Shown here in pieces: positions 1-6,807 of a DNA stretch of 33,919 bases. Each line of letters begins with the position of its first letter. Position 1 is the stretch's first letter. Origin of the DNA: a virus; the IMG/VR virus record IMGVR_UViG_3300027833_000133, positions 1-33,919 of that record; one strand, 5' to 3'. The notes under the pieces were generated by a model that was given only the letters and a program-made list of their open reading frames with translations, had not been told where the DNA came from and did no database searches. A program made the translations under genes and the position numbers.

Positions 1-4
1 AATA

Positions 5-1465
5 GTGCCGACAATTGAATACTGCATGGGGCCGCAAGGACAAGTCCTACAAAATTACGCTGACTGCCGCTCTCAGAACTCCTTTATTATGGGGCCACTG
101 GGTTCAGGCAAGACTGTCCAAACCATCCTCAAGCTATTCGACTTGATGACCGAACAAAAGCCAGTAATGACCCCTGGGCATAAGAACTATGGTGTCCGAC
201 TGTCCCGCATCATTGCCTGCCGAAACACCTATTCCGAATTGTTCTCCACCACCATTAAGGATTGGCTGGAGATACACGAAGACCTTGGCCCATTCCGTCA
301 GGGTAACAAAGAACCACCTACCCATTACATCAACTTCCGATTAGAAGATGGCACCTCAGTTAAGTCAGAGGTCATATTCATCGCTTTTGACCGCCCTGAG
401 CACGTTAAGAAGGCTAGGGGTATCCAGTGTACATGGGTATGGCTAAACGAGACGAAAGAGCATTCTAAGGCCGTTCTCGATATGCTTGATCTACGTCATG
501 GTCGCTATCCTTCCCCCAAGGAGGGAATCAAACCTACGCATCACGGTGTGCTGGGTGACAGTAACGCCCCTGATGAAGACCACTGGTACTACAAGCTGGC
601 CGAGATTGAGCGTCCTGAAGGCTGGGCATTCCATAGACAACCAGGTGGTGTGTTCAAAGATGGGGAAACTTGGAAGGTAAACGATAGGGCCGAGAACCTG
701 CCTAACCTCCCTGCTAACTATTACAAACGCGGACTATCAGGTAAAACACATGATTGGATTAAAGTTAATCTTGCTAATGAGTACGGCTTTGTCTCTAACG
801 GTAAGCCGGTTCACCCAATGTATACGGATAGTGTTCACGCATCGCATATGGACTTCACACCGTGCAAGGACACTCCTATCATTCTGGGTTTTGACTTTGG
901 TCGTACACCTGCTTGTGCCTTTCTTCAGCGTACTGCTATCGGGCGTTGGGTCTGCTTTGATGAAATGGTGCTCACTGATTCCGGTGCAGTAGACTTTGCG
1001 CCTACCCTAAAACGCTATATTGAAGAAACTTACCCTGGCTGCAGCTTCAAGGGGTGGGGTGATCCCTCTGGTTCCAATAAGAATCAGTCCAACAGTGAGA
1101 CTCCATTCCAGATCATGCGAGCCGCTGGCATACCCTGCAACCCAACAGACTCTAATGACCCTCTCAAGCGTAGAGCCGCTTTAGAAGTACCTATGAAAGA
1201 GATGTGCATGGATGGCAAGCCTCGCTTTATTGTCCTGCCCAAAGCCTCTATGATTCGTAAAGGTCTACAGGGTGGCTTCTGTTATCGTCGTGTGCAAACG
1301 TCAGGCGAACGCTACAGTGATCAGCCAGATAAGAATGAATACTCTCACCCAGTAGAGGCGCTAGAGTATGCCCTGCAAGGTGAAGGTGAAGGTCGCTCTG
1401 CTCTCCGTCGAGATCAAGGCTTTGCAAAACCACACACAGCAAAGGTGAACTTTAGTGTCTTCTAG
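5..1465 (+). CDS. terL: Terminase large subunit (TerL)
   Basis: Packaging motor: an ATPase that drives DNA into the prohead through the portal, and a nuclease that cuts the concatemer. Visible motifs are a Walker A at residues 30-37 (GPLGSGKT), a Walker B-like hydrophobic strand ending in acid at 144-149 (WVWLNE) and the RNase H-like nuclease start at 295-300 (GFDFGR), followed by WGDPSG near 357. At 486 residues the length is normal. The start is GTG, and its G is the last base of the TAG stop of the small gene that precedes it when the map is closed (33616-33792). The next gene overlaps its 3' end. The first 128 bases of the gene occur again at the window end. Confidence 0.95.
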   Translation: MPTIEYCMGPQGQVLQNYADCRSQNSFIMGPLGSGKTVQTILKLFDLMTEQKPVMTPGHKNYGVRLSRIIACRNTYSELFSTTIKDWLEIHEDLGPFRQGNKEPPTHYINFRLEDGTSVKSEVIFIAFDRPEHVKKARGIQCTWVWLNETKEHSKAVLDMLDLRHGRYPSPKEGIKPTHHGVLGDSNAPDEDHWYYKLAEIERPEGWAFHRQPGGVFKDGETWKVNDRAENLPNLPANYYKRGLSGKTHDWIKVNLANEYGFVSNGKPVHPMYTDSVHASHMDFTPCKDTPIILGFDFGRTPACAFLQRTAIGRWVCFDEMVLTDSGAVDFAPTLKRYIEETYPGCSFKGWGDPSGSNKNQSNSETPFQIMRAAGIPCNPTDSNDPLKRRAALEVPMKEMCMDGKPRFIVLPKASMIRKGLQGGFCYRRVQTSGERYSDQPDKNEYSHPVEALEYALQGEGEGRSALRRDQGFAKPHTAKVNFSVF

Positions 1466-1811
1466 TCGTCAAAGCGATATATTCGTTGTATTCAAGCAGG
1501 AAAACGGTCACTGGCTGTCACGATTTCTGCACCCTACAATTCAACACTGCTTAGTGATTAAGCCCTCCCTTGGCAAATACATTGTCCATGAAAAAACCAA
1601 AGGTAAGTTGCGGGTATATAATGTAGAGAGCATAAATGATATAATTGGGCCAACAGATATAACTGTGGGTTATATGCAAAAGGAAGCCAGTAATTCGTTG
1701 TTTATGCTCAACACTTGCGTTGGTCATACCAAAAAGATGCTAGGCATTGATAAGCCTTTTGTATGGACTCCATATCAACTATTTAAGCTAATACAGCACA
1801 AGAGGCGATAA
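1455..1811 (+). CDS. Conserved hypothetical protein between terL and portal
   Basis: 118 residues, GTG start, overlapping the end of terL by 11 bases, which suggests translational coupling. I do not recognise an assigned function. The C-terminal part (TCVGHTKKMLGIDKPF, then VWTPYQLFKLI) looks like a conserved pattern I associate with short proteins between terminase and portal in marine podoviruses. The Cys-Val-Gly start of a helix faintly recalls permuted NlpC/P60-like folds, but that is a guess. There is no signal peptide or membrane segment. The position points to a packaging or head-assembly role. Confidence 0.7.
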   Translation: MSSSRQSDIFVVFKQENGHWLSRFLHPTIQHCLVIKPSLGKYIVHEKTKGKLRVYNVESINDIIGPTDITVGYMQKEASNSLFMLNTCVGHTKKMLGIDKPFVWTPYQLFKLIQHKRR

Positions 1812-1812
1812 C

Positions 1813-2262
1813 ATGGGATTTACAACAGGAGGCGGTGAAATAGAAAAAACCGCAGAACAAAAAGCTATAGAACGAAGACAGCGTATGGCTTTAGATAAAG
1901 AAACAGCCCAAAGCGAACGCAGGTTGAAAGCTGTTGCTCGCGGTAAACTAGGCAAAGCCTCTTTGCTTGGCACTCCCGAAGAAGAAGATGCTTTTGCTGG
2001 ACGCAAGCCTAAAACTATTTTTGATGTAGCTGGTGGAGATGATAAGCCACTAGAGGCATATCGAGGCAAAGGTGAGGCAATTACCCAAGGATATGGAATA
2101 ACCACAACAGGAGAGTTTGCTAAACGAACTGAACCAGGCCCAGGCAGTAGAGGCAAAATGCACGCAGATCAAGCAGATCGCGAAAAATTCGGCAGTAACA
2201 ACACTAATTCTGATTCTGGCAAAGGCACTAGAGGCAGAAGCAAGAAAGGTAAAAAAGTATAA
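1813..2262 (+). CDS. Charged hypothetical protein upstream of portal
   Basis: 149 residues, rich in Lys, Arg, Glu and Gly. The first third is probably helical (EKTAEQKAIERRQRMALDKE), the middle carries a GKLGKASLLGTPEE segment, and the tail is low-complexity and basic (GKGTRGRSKKGKKV). An AAGAGG ribosome site precedes the ATG, one base after the previous stop. The terminal A of its TAA is the A of the portal ATG. Function unknown; a minor head or DNA-contact protein would fit the location and the basic tail, as inference only. Confidence 0.7.
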   Translation: MGFTTGGGEIEKTAEQKAIERRQRMALDKETAQSERRLKAVARGKLGKASLLGTPEEEDAFAGRKPKTIFDVAGGDDKPLEAYRGKGEAITQGYGITTTGEFAKRTEPGPGSRGKMHADQADREKFGSNNTNSDSGKGTRGRSKKGKKV

Positions 2263-3845
2263 TGAAATTACCTAAAGAGCTTGGTTCACTGACGGACTTA
2301 AAACGCAGAGAAACTGACGCATTTAAACGTGCTTCCATGTGGCACGATCAACTGGACGATGCCTATGAATACTTTCTGCCAAACCGTAACTTGTTTGAGG
2401 ACTACGCTCCAGGCCAGAAAAAGATGGATCGTATCTTTGACTCCACTGCACTTGAAGCTATCCAGCAGGGCGCTAGTAAGCTGCAAGAAAACATTGCTCC
2501 TATCTGGTCACGCTGGGCTACCTTTGAGCCATCTGATCAGGTTGTTAAGCAGCTTGAAGAAGGTGACTTTGATGTTAGCCTACAAGACATACAGGGCAAC
2601 TTGCATATTCAGGCAGAGGTTATCTTTGATTACATTAACCGATCTAACTTTGCTACTCAGTTCTATGAGCACGCCCTTGATCTCCTTATTGGTACAGGCA
2701 CACTCCGTATTGATGAAGACGAAAGTGACGAGATGCCCATCATCTTTAACGCCATTCCGCAGAAGGGAATAGCATTTGAGGAAGGCCCACAGGGTAATAT
2801 CGAAACGCACTGGCGACGATTTAAAGTAAAGGCTCGTAACCTAGAGCGTTACTGGAAAGGCTTTGAGCCATCAGAAGTAATGAAGGACGTAATTGAAAAG
2901 AAGCCAGACACTGATGTCGATGTGCGCGAGGGTGTTGTCTATATACCCAAGACCAAGACCTACTATGGTTGCGTGTGGGTTGATAAGGAAGATCGTATTA
3001 GCTGGATGCAGGACTATGCAGACTCTAGCCCTTGGGTTACAGGTCGCTATAGTAAGGTAGCTGGTGAGATTAGGGGTCGAGGCCCAGCACTACAGGCACT
3101 CCCTGATGTGCGCTCACTCAACAAGGCCAAAGAGTTTGTACTCCAGAAGGCCGCTATTGACCTAGCAGGTATGTACACAGCAACCGACGATGGCGTAACT
3201 AACCCCTACAATTTGAATATAAGCCCAGGCATTGTTATTCCAGTTGGTTCTAACAACAGCAGCAACCCTTCTATTCAACGCCTAGATACAGGCTCTAACT
3301 TACAATTGGCACAGTTTGAAATCAATGAGCTACAGATGTCAATCAAGAAAGCCCTATTCAACGATCTTCGTGATCCTACTGGTGCTGTTCGATCCGCCAC
3401 TGAGGTTGCCATCGAGTCGCGTGAACTTGCTAAACGCATCGGCTCTGCCTTCGGCAGATTACAGACCGAAGTATTGATTCCTATCATTAAGCGCGTAGCT
3501 GCTATACTGACTCGTCGTGGTATCATTAAACCTATTGAGCTAGATGGTCGTCAGGTCGCTATTAAGTTTATGTCACCATTGGCTAAGGCGCAGGACGGTG
3601 AAGACATCTTGACTGTTCAGCAAGCTATTAGTTTTGTAATGAACACTGCTGGCCCAGATCAGGTTGGTATTGGCTTTAAAGTTGAAGACTTTGCGGCTTG
3701 GGTTGGTGAAAAGACTGGAATGCCAGCCCAGTTAATAAGAAGCCCAGCAGAAAAGAAAGAGATCATGGAAGCTGGAATTGCTGCACAACAACAAGGTATG
3801 GAAGGCAGTGAGCCTCCACCTCCACAAGGACAAACTGCTTTATGA
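2262..3845 (+). CDS. Portal / head-tail connector protein (T7 gp8-like)
   Basis: Forms the dodecameric ring at the capsid vertex through which DNA is packaged and ejected. The N-terminal region (KRASMWHDQLDDAYEYFLPN, then KKMDRIFDSTALEAIQQGAS and WSRWATFEP) is characteristic of the T7-type head-to-tail connector family. The 527-residue length matches T7 gp8 (536). The C-terminus is Gln/Pro-rich and probably disordered. The ATG overlaps the preceding stop as TAATG and the gene ends in an ATGA overlap with the next, so it sits in a tightly coupled late operon. Confidence 0.93.
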   Translation: MKLPKELGSLTDLKRRETDAFKRASMWHDQLDDAYEYFLPNRNLFEDYAPGQKKMDRIFDSTALEAIQQGASKLQENIAPIWSRWATFEPSDQVVKQLEEGDFDVSLQDIQGNLHIQAEVIFDYINRSNFATQFYEHALDLLIGTGTLRIDEDESDEMPIIFNAIPQKGIAFEEGPQGNIETHWRRFKVKARNLERYWKGFEPSEVMKDVIEKKPDTDVDVREGVVYIPKTKTYYGCVWVDKEDRISWMQDYADSSPWVTGRYSKVAGEIRGRGPALQALPDVRSLNKAKEFVLQKAAIDLAGMYTATDDGVTNPYNLNISPGIVIPVGSNNSSNPSIQRLDTGSNLQLAQFEINELQMSIKKALFNDLRDPTGAVRSATEVAIESRELAKRIGSAFGRLQTEVLIPIIKRVAAILTRRGIIKPIELDGRQVAIKFMSPLAKAQDGEDILTVQQAISFVMNTAGPDQVGIGFKVEDFAAWVGEKTGMPAQLIRSPAEKKEIMEAGIAAQQQGMEGSEPPPPQGQTAL

Positions 3846-4123
3846 GTTGGGATACAATTAATACATATGCCGATGCAGAAGGTGCAAAGGCAGCTAACGC
3901 AGAAAAAAGACAGGCCGCTGCTGAATTGGCTCAAGCGTACAATAAGTGCTTCTCAGGTGACATCGGGAAGCGCGTACTTGACGACATGACGCGGAGGTTT
4001 ATCTTCAATAACGACACCCCCTTTGGTGCCTCCAATGTTGATTACGAGGCTGCTTACCATAACGGTGAGTCGGGAGTTGTTAAATTTATTATCAACCAAA
4101 TGCAACAAGCTAAAATACTGTAA
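3842..4123 (+). CDS. Bbp19-like small protein
   Basis: 93 residues, starting inside the last codon of the portal gene (ATGA overlap). The core (CFSGDIGKRVLDDMTRRFIF, an acidic/aromatic stretch, then YHNGESGVVKFIINQM) matches the pattern of the small Bbp19-like phage family, usually found between portal and scaffold genes: Phe-x-(7-8)-Gly-x-x-Val-Leu-x-x-Leu/Met, later Glu-Gly/Ser-x-x-x-Val-x-x-Ile. Its molecular role is not established. The assignment is from memory of the family pattern. Confidence 0.75.
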   Translation: MSWDTINTYADAEGAKAANAEKRQAAAELAQAYNKCFSGDIGKRVLDDMTRRFIFNNDTPFGASNVDYEAAYHNGESGVVKFIINQMQQAKIL

Positions 4124-4132
4124 GGAATAATT

Positions 4133-4873
4133 ATGAGTGAAGAACAGGCCGCACTAGAAGAAACAACAAGCGAAACCCTGTTGGATGCAAGCACACCCGA
4201 ACTAGGTGAAGGTGAGTATTTTCTATCCGATGGTATCAAGGGTACAGGTGACACACCCGAATGGTACAAAGGCGACAAGTATAAGTCTGTCGCTGAACAA
4301 GCCAAAGCCTATACTGAACTAGAAAAGAAGTTCGGTGGTTTTACTGGCGCACCTAAAGATGGCTATGCTGGCCCAGAAGGAATTGAGTCTAACGATGCCC
4401 TACTGCAAGAGCTAACTGAGTTTGCTGAGAAGACAGGTATGAGCCAAGAAGCCTTTGGTGATGCGTGGGAATTGTTGTCAGCGCAGGGTGGAGCAGCAGA
4501 AGCTGTAACGCAGGAGCAAGAGATTGCACGGTTAGGTGACAATGCTGGAGAGCGTATTAAGAATGTTGAGGGTTATCTAAAGAACAACTTAGATGCTGCT
4601 GACTACGATGTGGTTCGTGATCTCGTTACTGATGCCAAGTCTATTGAGTTGGTAGAGTATTTGGTTCGTGCTACTGCACCTACTAAGCTACCTATTGATG
4701 GTGGACAGCATCCTACCGGCATGACCTGGAGCGATATTGAAACCCAGATGTTTATGAAGAACGAGAATGGGCAGCTACTTCGTAGTACTGATGCCTCTCA
4801 CGAAGCCAAAATCCAGAAGATGATGCAGGAATTTGGTGGCGACAAGGCTCATACCCGAACCTTCGGCGGTTGA
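4133..4873 (+). CDS. Scaffolding / capsid assembly protein
   Basis: 246 residues, acidic and helix-rich, placed directly before the capsid gene as scaffolds normally are. Family-typical stretches include EWYKGDKYKSVAEQAKAYTE followed by LEKKFGGFTGAPKDGY, then a central helical region and a C-terminal segment (AKIQKMMQEFGGDKAHTRTF) resembling the capsid-binding end of T7 gp9-type scaffolds. The ribosome site AAGGAATAATT lies just before ATG. The -35 box of the capsid promoter overlaps the stop codon of this gene. Confidence 0.87.
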   Translation: MSEEQAALEETTSETLLDASTPELGEGEYFLSDGIKGTGDTPEWYKGDKYKSVAEQAKAYTELEKKFGGFTGAPKDGYAGPEGIESNDALLQELTEFAEKTGMSQEAFGDAWELLSAQGGAAEAVTQEQEIARLGDNAGERIKNVEGYLKNNLDAADYDVVRDLVTDAKSIELVEYLVRATAPTKLPIDGGQHPTGMTWSDIETQMFMKNENGQLLRSTDASHEAKIQKMMQEFGGDKAHTRTFGG

Positions 4874-4898
4874 GTTTATGGGGTGAAAGGTGTATAAT
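4870..4898 (+). promoter_or_regulatory. Sigma70-type promoter for the capsid gene
   Basis: TTGAGT (4870-4875), a 17-base spacer, then a perfect TATAAT (4893-4898). Transcription would start near 4905, giving a leader of about 125 bases before the capsid ATG at 5031. This could supply extra capsid mRNA in addition to read-through from the operon. The sequence match is strong; promoter activity is inferred. Confidence 0.65.
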
Positions 4899-4928
4899 CG
4901 GCACACTGGACACCCCTTTCTATTAAGG

Positions 4929-4969
4929 CCCAGTAAATTTAGGTTGAATGCTGACCAAGTTTACTCGGG
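4929..4969 (+). other. Long stem-loop in the capsid mRNA leader
   Basis: Arms 4929-4945 and 4953-4969 pair over about 16 base pairs (CCC with GGG, AGTAAA with TTTACT, then a run with two G-U pairs) with single-base bulges and a 7-base loop (GAATGCT). No T-tract follows, so it is not a terminator. It lies about 60 bases before the capsid start codon. It could be an mRNA-stabilising or processing structure, or a protein-binding site. Confidence 0.6.
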
Positions 4970-5030
4970 TACTCAGCTAAAACCTTGAAAAACTTTTTAT
5001 TATTTATTACTCTTTTTCGAGGAAATCACT

Positions 5031-5876
5031 ATGAGTAAAGTATTATCATCCGTAGCGGTAACGGAGTTTGACAGCATGGTCAAGCACGCATACCAAAACG
5101 CTGGCCTTTTGAAAGGCGCTGTAACTGTACGAAACAACGTAGTAGGTGACACCTACAAATTCCGTAACATGGGTAAGGGTCTAGCTAACCAGAAGTCTAC
5201 TTCTGATCTAGTAACTCCTATGGACATCTCTCACGGCTTCGCAACTGCAACTCTGCAAAACTGGAATGCTCCAGAATACACAGATATGTTTGATGCAGCC
5301 ACTGTAAACTTTGACGAAAAGCAGGAACTTGCAAGCACTATCGCACAGTCTCTTGGTCGTCGTTGTGACCAGCTTATCGTTGATGCAATGGACGCAGAAA
5401 CTACTTATGCTGACACTGTTGGTAAAGACACTGGCGGAACTGCTTCTAACCTGAACATTGAGAAGATTGTTGCTGCTCAAGTTGCACTTCGCTCTAAAGG
5501 TGTTCCTAACTCTAACTTGTTTGCTGCTATTGAAGCAAAAGGTTTGGGCGGTATGCTTAACGAAGAGAAGATCAGCTCTGTTGATTACAACAATGTTAAA
5601 GCTCTGGTCAACGGTGACGTTGATACTTTCGGTGGCTTTAAGTTTGTAATTATCGAAGATCGTGCTGAAGGTGGTCTGACTGAAGCAGCTAACGTAGTTG
5701 ATTCATACTTCTTCTCTCAAGACGCTGTTGGTCTTGCAATCGGTATCGACATTAAGACTGACGTTGATTGGATTGCTGATCGTACTTCTTGGTTGTGTAA
5801 CGGTATGTTGAAGGCTGGCGCTGTATCACGCGATGGTCTTGGTATCGTTAAAGTTCAATACAACAAAACTGCATAA
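5031..5876 (+). CDS. Major capsid protein
   Basis: 281 residues, short for a HK97-fold capsid protein but typical of the small podovirus-type group (the SU10-like Phage_capsid_2 pattern). The start shows the family pattern: TEFDSMVKHAYQNAGLLKGA, then TVRNNVVGDTYKFRNMG. A GAGG ribosome site lies 8 bases before ATG. It is flanked by scaffold (upstream) and a small head-associated protein (downstream), then a terminator. A dedicated promoter and leader hairpin suggest high expression. The codons look more uniform than those of the internal virion genes (by eye). Confidence 0.92.
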   Translation: MSKVLSSVAVTEFDSMVKHAYQNAGLLKGAVTVRNNVVGDTYKFRNMGKGLANQKSTSDLVTPMDISHGFATATLQNWNAPEYTDMFDAATVNFDEKQELASTIAQSLGRRCDQLIVDAMDAETTYADTVGKDTGGTASNLNIEKIVAAQVALRSKGVPNSNLFAAIEAKGLGGMLNEEKISSVDYNNVKALVNGDVDTFGGFKFVIIEDRAEGGLTEAANVVDSYFFSQDAVGLAIGIDIKTDVDWIADRTSWLCNGMLKAGAVSRDGLGIVKVQYNKTA

Positions 5877-5887
5877 GGAATATTATC

Positions 5888-6151
5888 ATGGCTTTTTCAA
5901 GAGACGGCTTATGCCGAATTGGTGGTTCTGGTGTTGGTGGAGCTACTTGGCAGTATTCTACTGCTGATGCTACTTCTGCTGTTACAGCTGACACTAACTA
6001 CTTTGCTTCTGCTAAGGACGAGCTAGATGCTGGCGATGTACTTATCATTGTCGGTACTACTGGTGGAACTCCTACTGGACGTATTTCATACGTTGAGTCA
6101 AATGACGGTACTACTGTTGTTTGTGGTGCTGGCGTAGTAATCACTGCGTAA
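5888..6151 (+). CDS. Small structural protein after capsid, probably head decoration
   Basis: 87 residues, Gly/Thr/Ala-rich and beta-prone, with no Lys-rich or membrane segment (starts MAFSRDGLCRIGGSGVGG). Ribosome site AAGGAATATTATC-ATG, 11 bases after the capsid stop, and the terminator at 6167 follows directly, so it is co-expressed with capsid. Small genes in this place often encode decoration or head-fibre-base proteins. I cannot name the family, so the role is inferred from context. Confidence 0.75.
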   Translation: MAFSRDGLCRIGGSGVGGATWQYSTADATSAVTADTNYFASAKDELDAGDVLIIVGTTGGTPTGRISYVESNDGTTVVCGAGVVITA

Positions 6152-6166
6152 GTAGTAAAACTGAAT

Positions 6167-6193
6167 GGGGCTGCTCCGGTGGCCCCTTTCTTT
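6167..6193 (+). terminator. Rho-independent terminator after the capsid pair
   Basis: GGGGC (6167-6171) pairs with GCCCC (6182-6186). Wobble pairs continue the stem to a closing C-G around TCCG, and TTTCTTT follows. It would uncouple the abundant capsid transcript from the tail genes, which then depend on read-through. Confidence 0.8.
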
Positions 6194-6210
6194 ACATCTA
6201 AAGGTTTTTT

Positions 6211-6807
6211 ATGGCAAACAGTAAGCTATCGTTAATTAATAATGCTCTTATTCTTATTGGCGATGTGCCACTGACATCCCTGACTAGCGGTACTCGCGCT
6301 CAGGTTGTAGCCACTAGCCTGTATGACAATATCATTGAGAACGAACTCAGCAAGCATCGCTGGGGTTTTGCTCGAAAAATAGTTCAACTTTCTTTAGATG
6401 CCGCTGTACCAGTTGGAAATGAGTGGCAAGCTAAATACACCCTTCCTGCGGATCTTCTTGCTTTAATTAAGTTAGACCCTAGCATTAACTACCAGATTAT
6501 TGAAAACAAAGTTTATTGCAACATGGGGATTCAGCCAACTGTGGCAATTCCTGAGCCTAGCAATCCAGCTTTGTTTTGCGATTACATTAACAAGCCCTCC
6601 GAGGCCGATTGGCCTGCATACTTTGCCAAGATGATTGAGTATGCCTTGGCTATGGATTTCGCACCTTCTATTCGTGACAGTGCTTCTTCTATGCAAACAC
6701 TAGCTAACCAATATCTAAACGCTAGTCGCATGGCTCGTTACACTGACTCACAGCAACACCCGCAAGTAGCTATCCAGGATCGACCATTTATTAACGTGAG
6801 GTACTAA
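6211..6807 (+). CDS. Tail tubular protein A (T7 gp11-like)
   Basis: 198 residues. Forms the ring joining the portal to the nozzle of the short tail. The N-terminus (KLSLINNALILIGDVPLTSL, then ATSLYDNIIENELSKHRWGF) and the later YTLPADLLALIKLD and CDYINKPSEADWPAYFAKMI segments are the recognisable pattern of the gp11 family. AAAGG lies 6 bases before ATG. The final A of its TAA is shared with the ATG of the tail tubular protein B gene. Confidence 0.9.
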   Translation: MANSKLSLINNALILIGDVPLTSLTSGTRAQVVATSLYDNIIENELSKHRWGFARKIVQLSLDAAVPVGNEWQAKYTLPADLLALIKLDPSINYQIIENKVYCNMGIQPTVAIPEPSNPALFCDYINKPSEADWPAYFAKMIEYALAMDFAPSIRDSASSMQTLANQYLNASRMARYTDSQQHPQVAIQDRPFINVRY

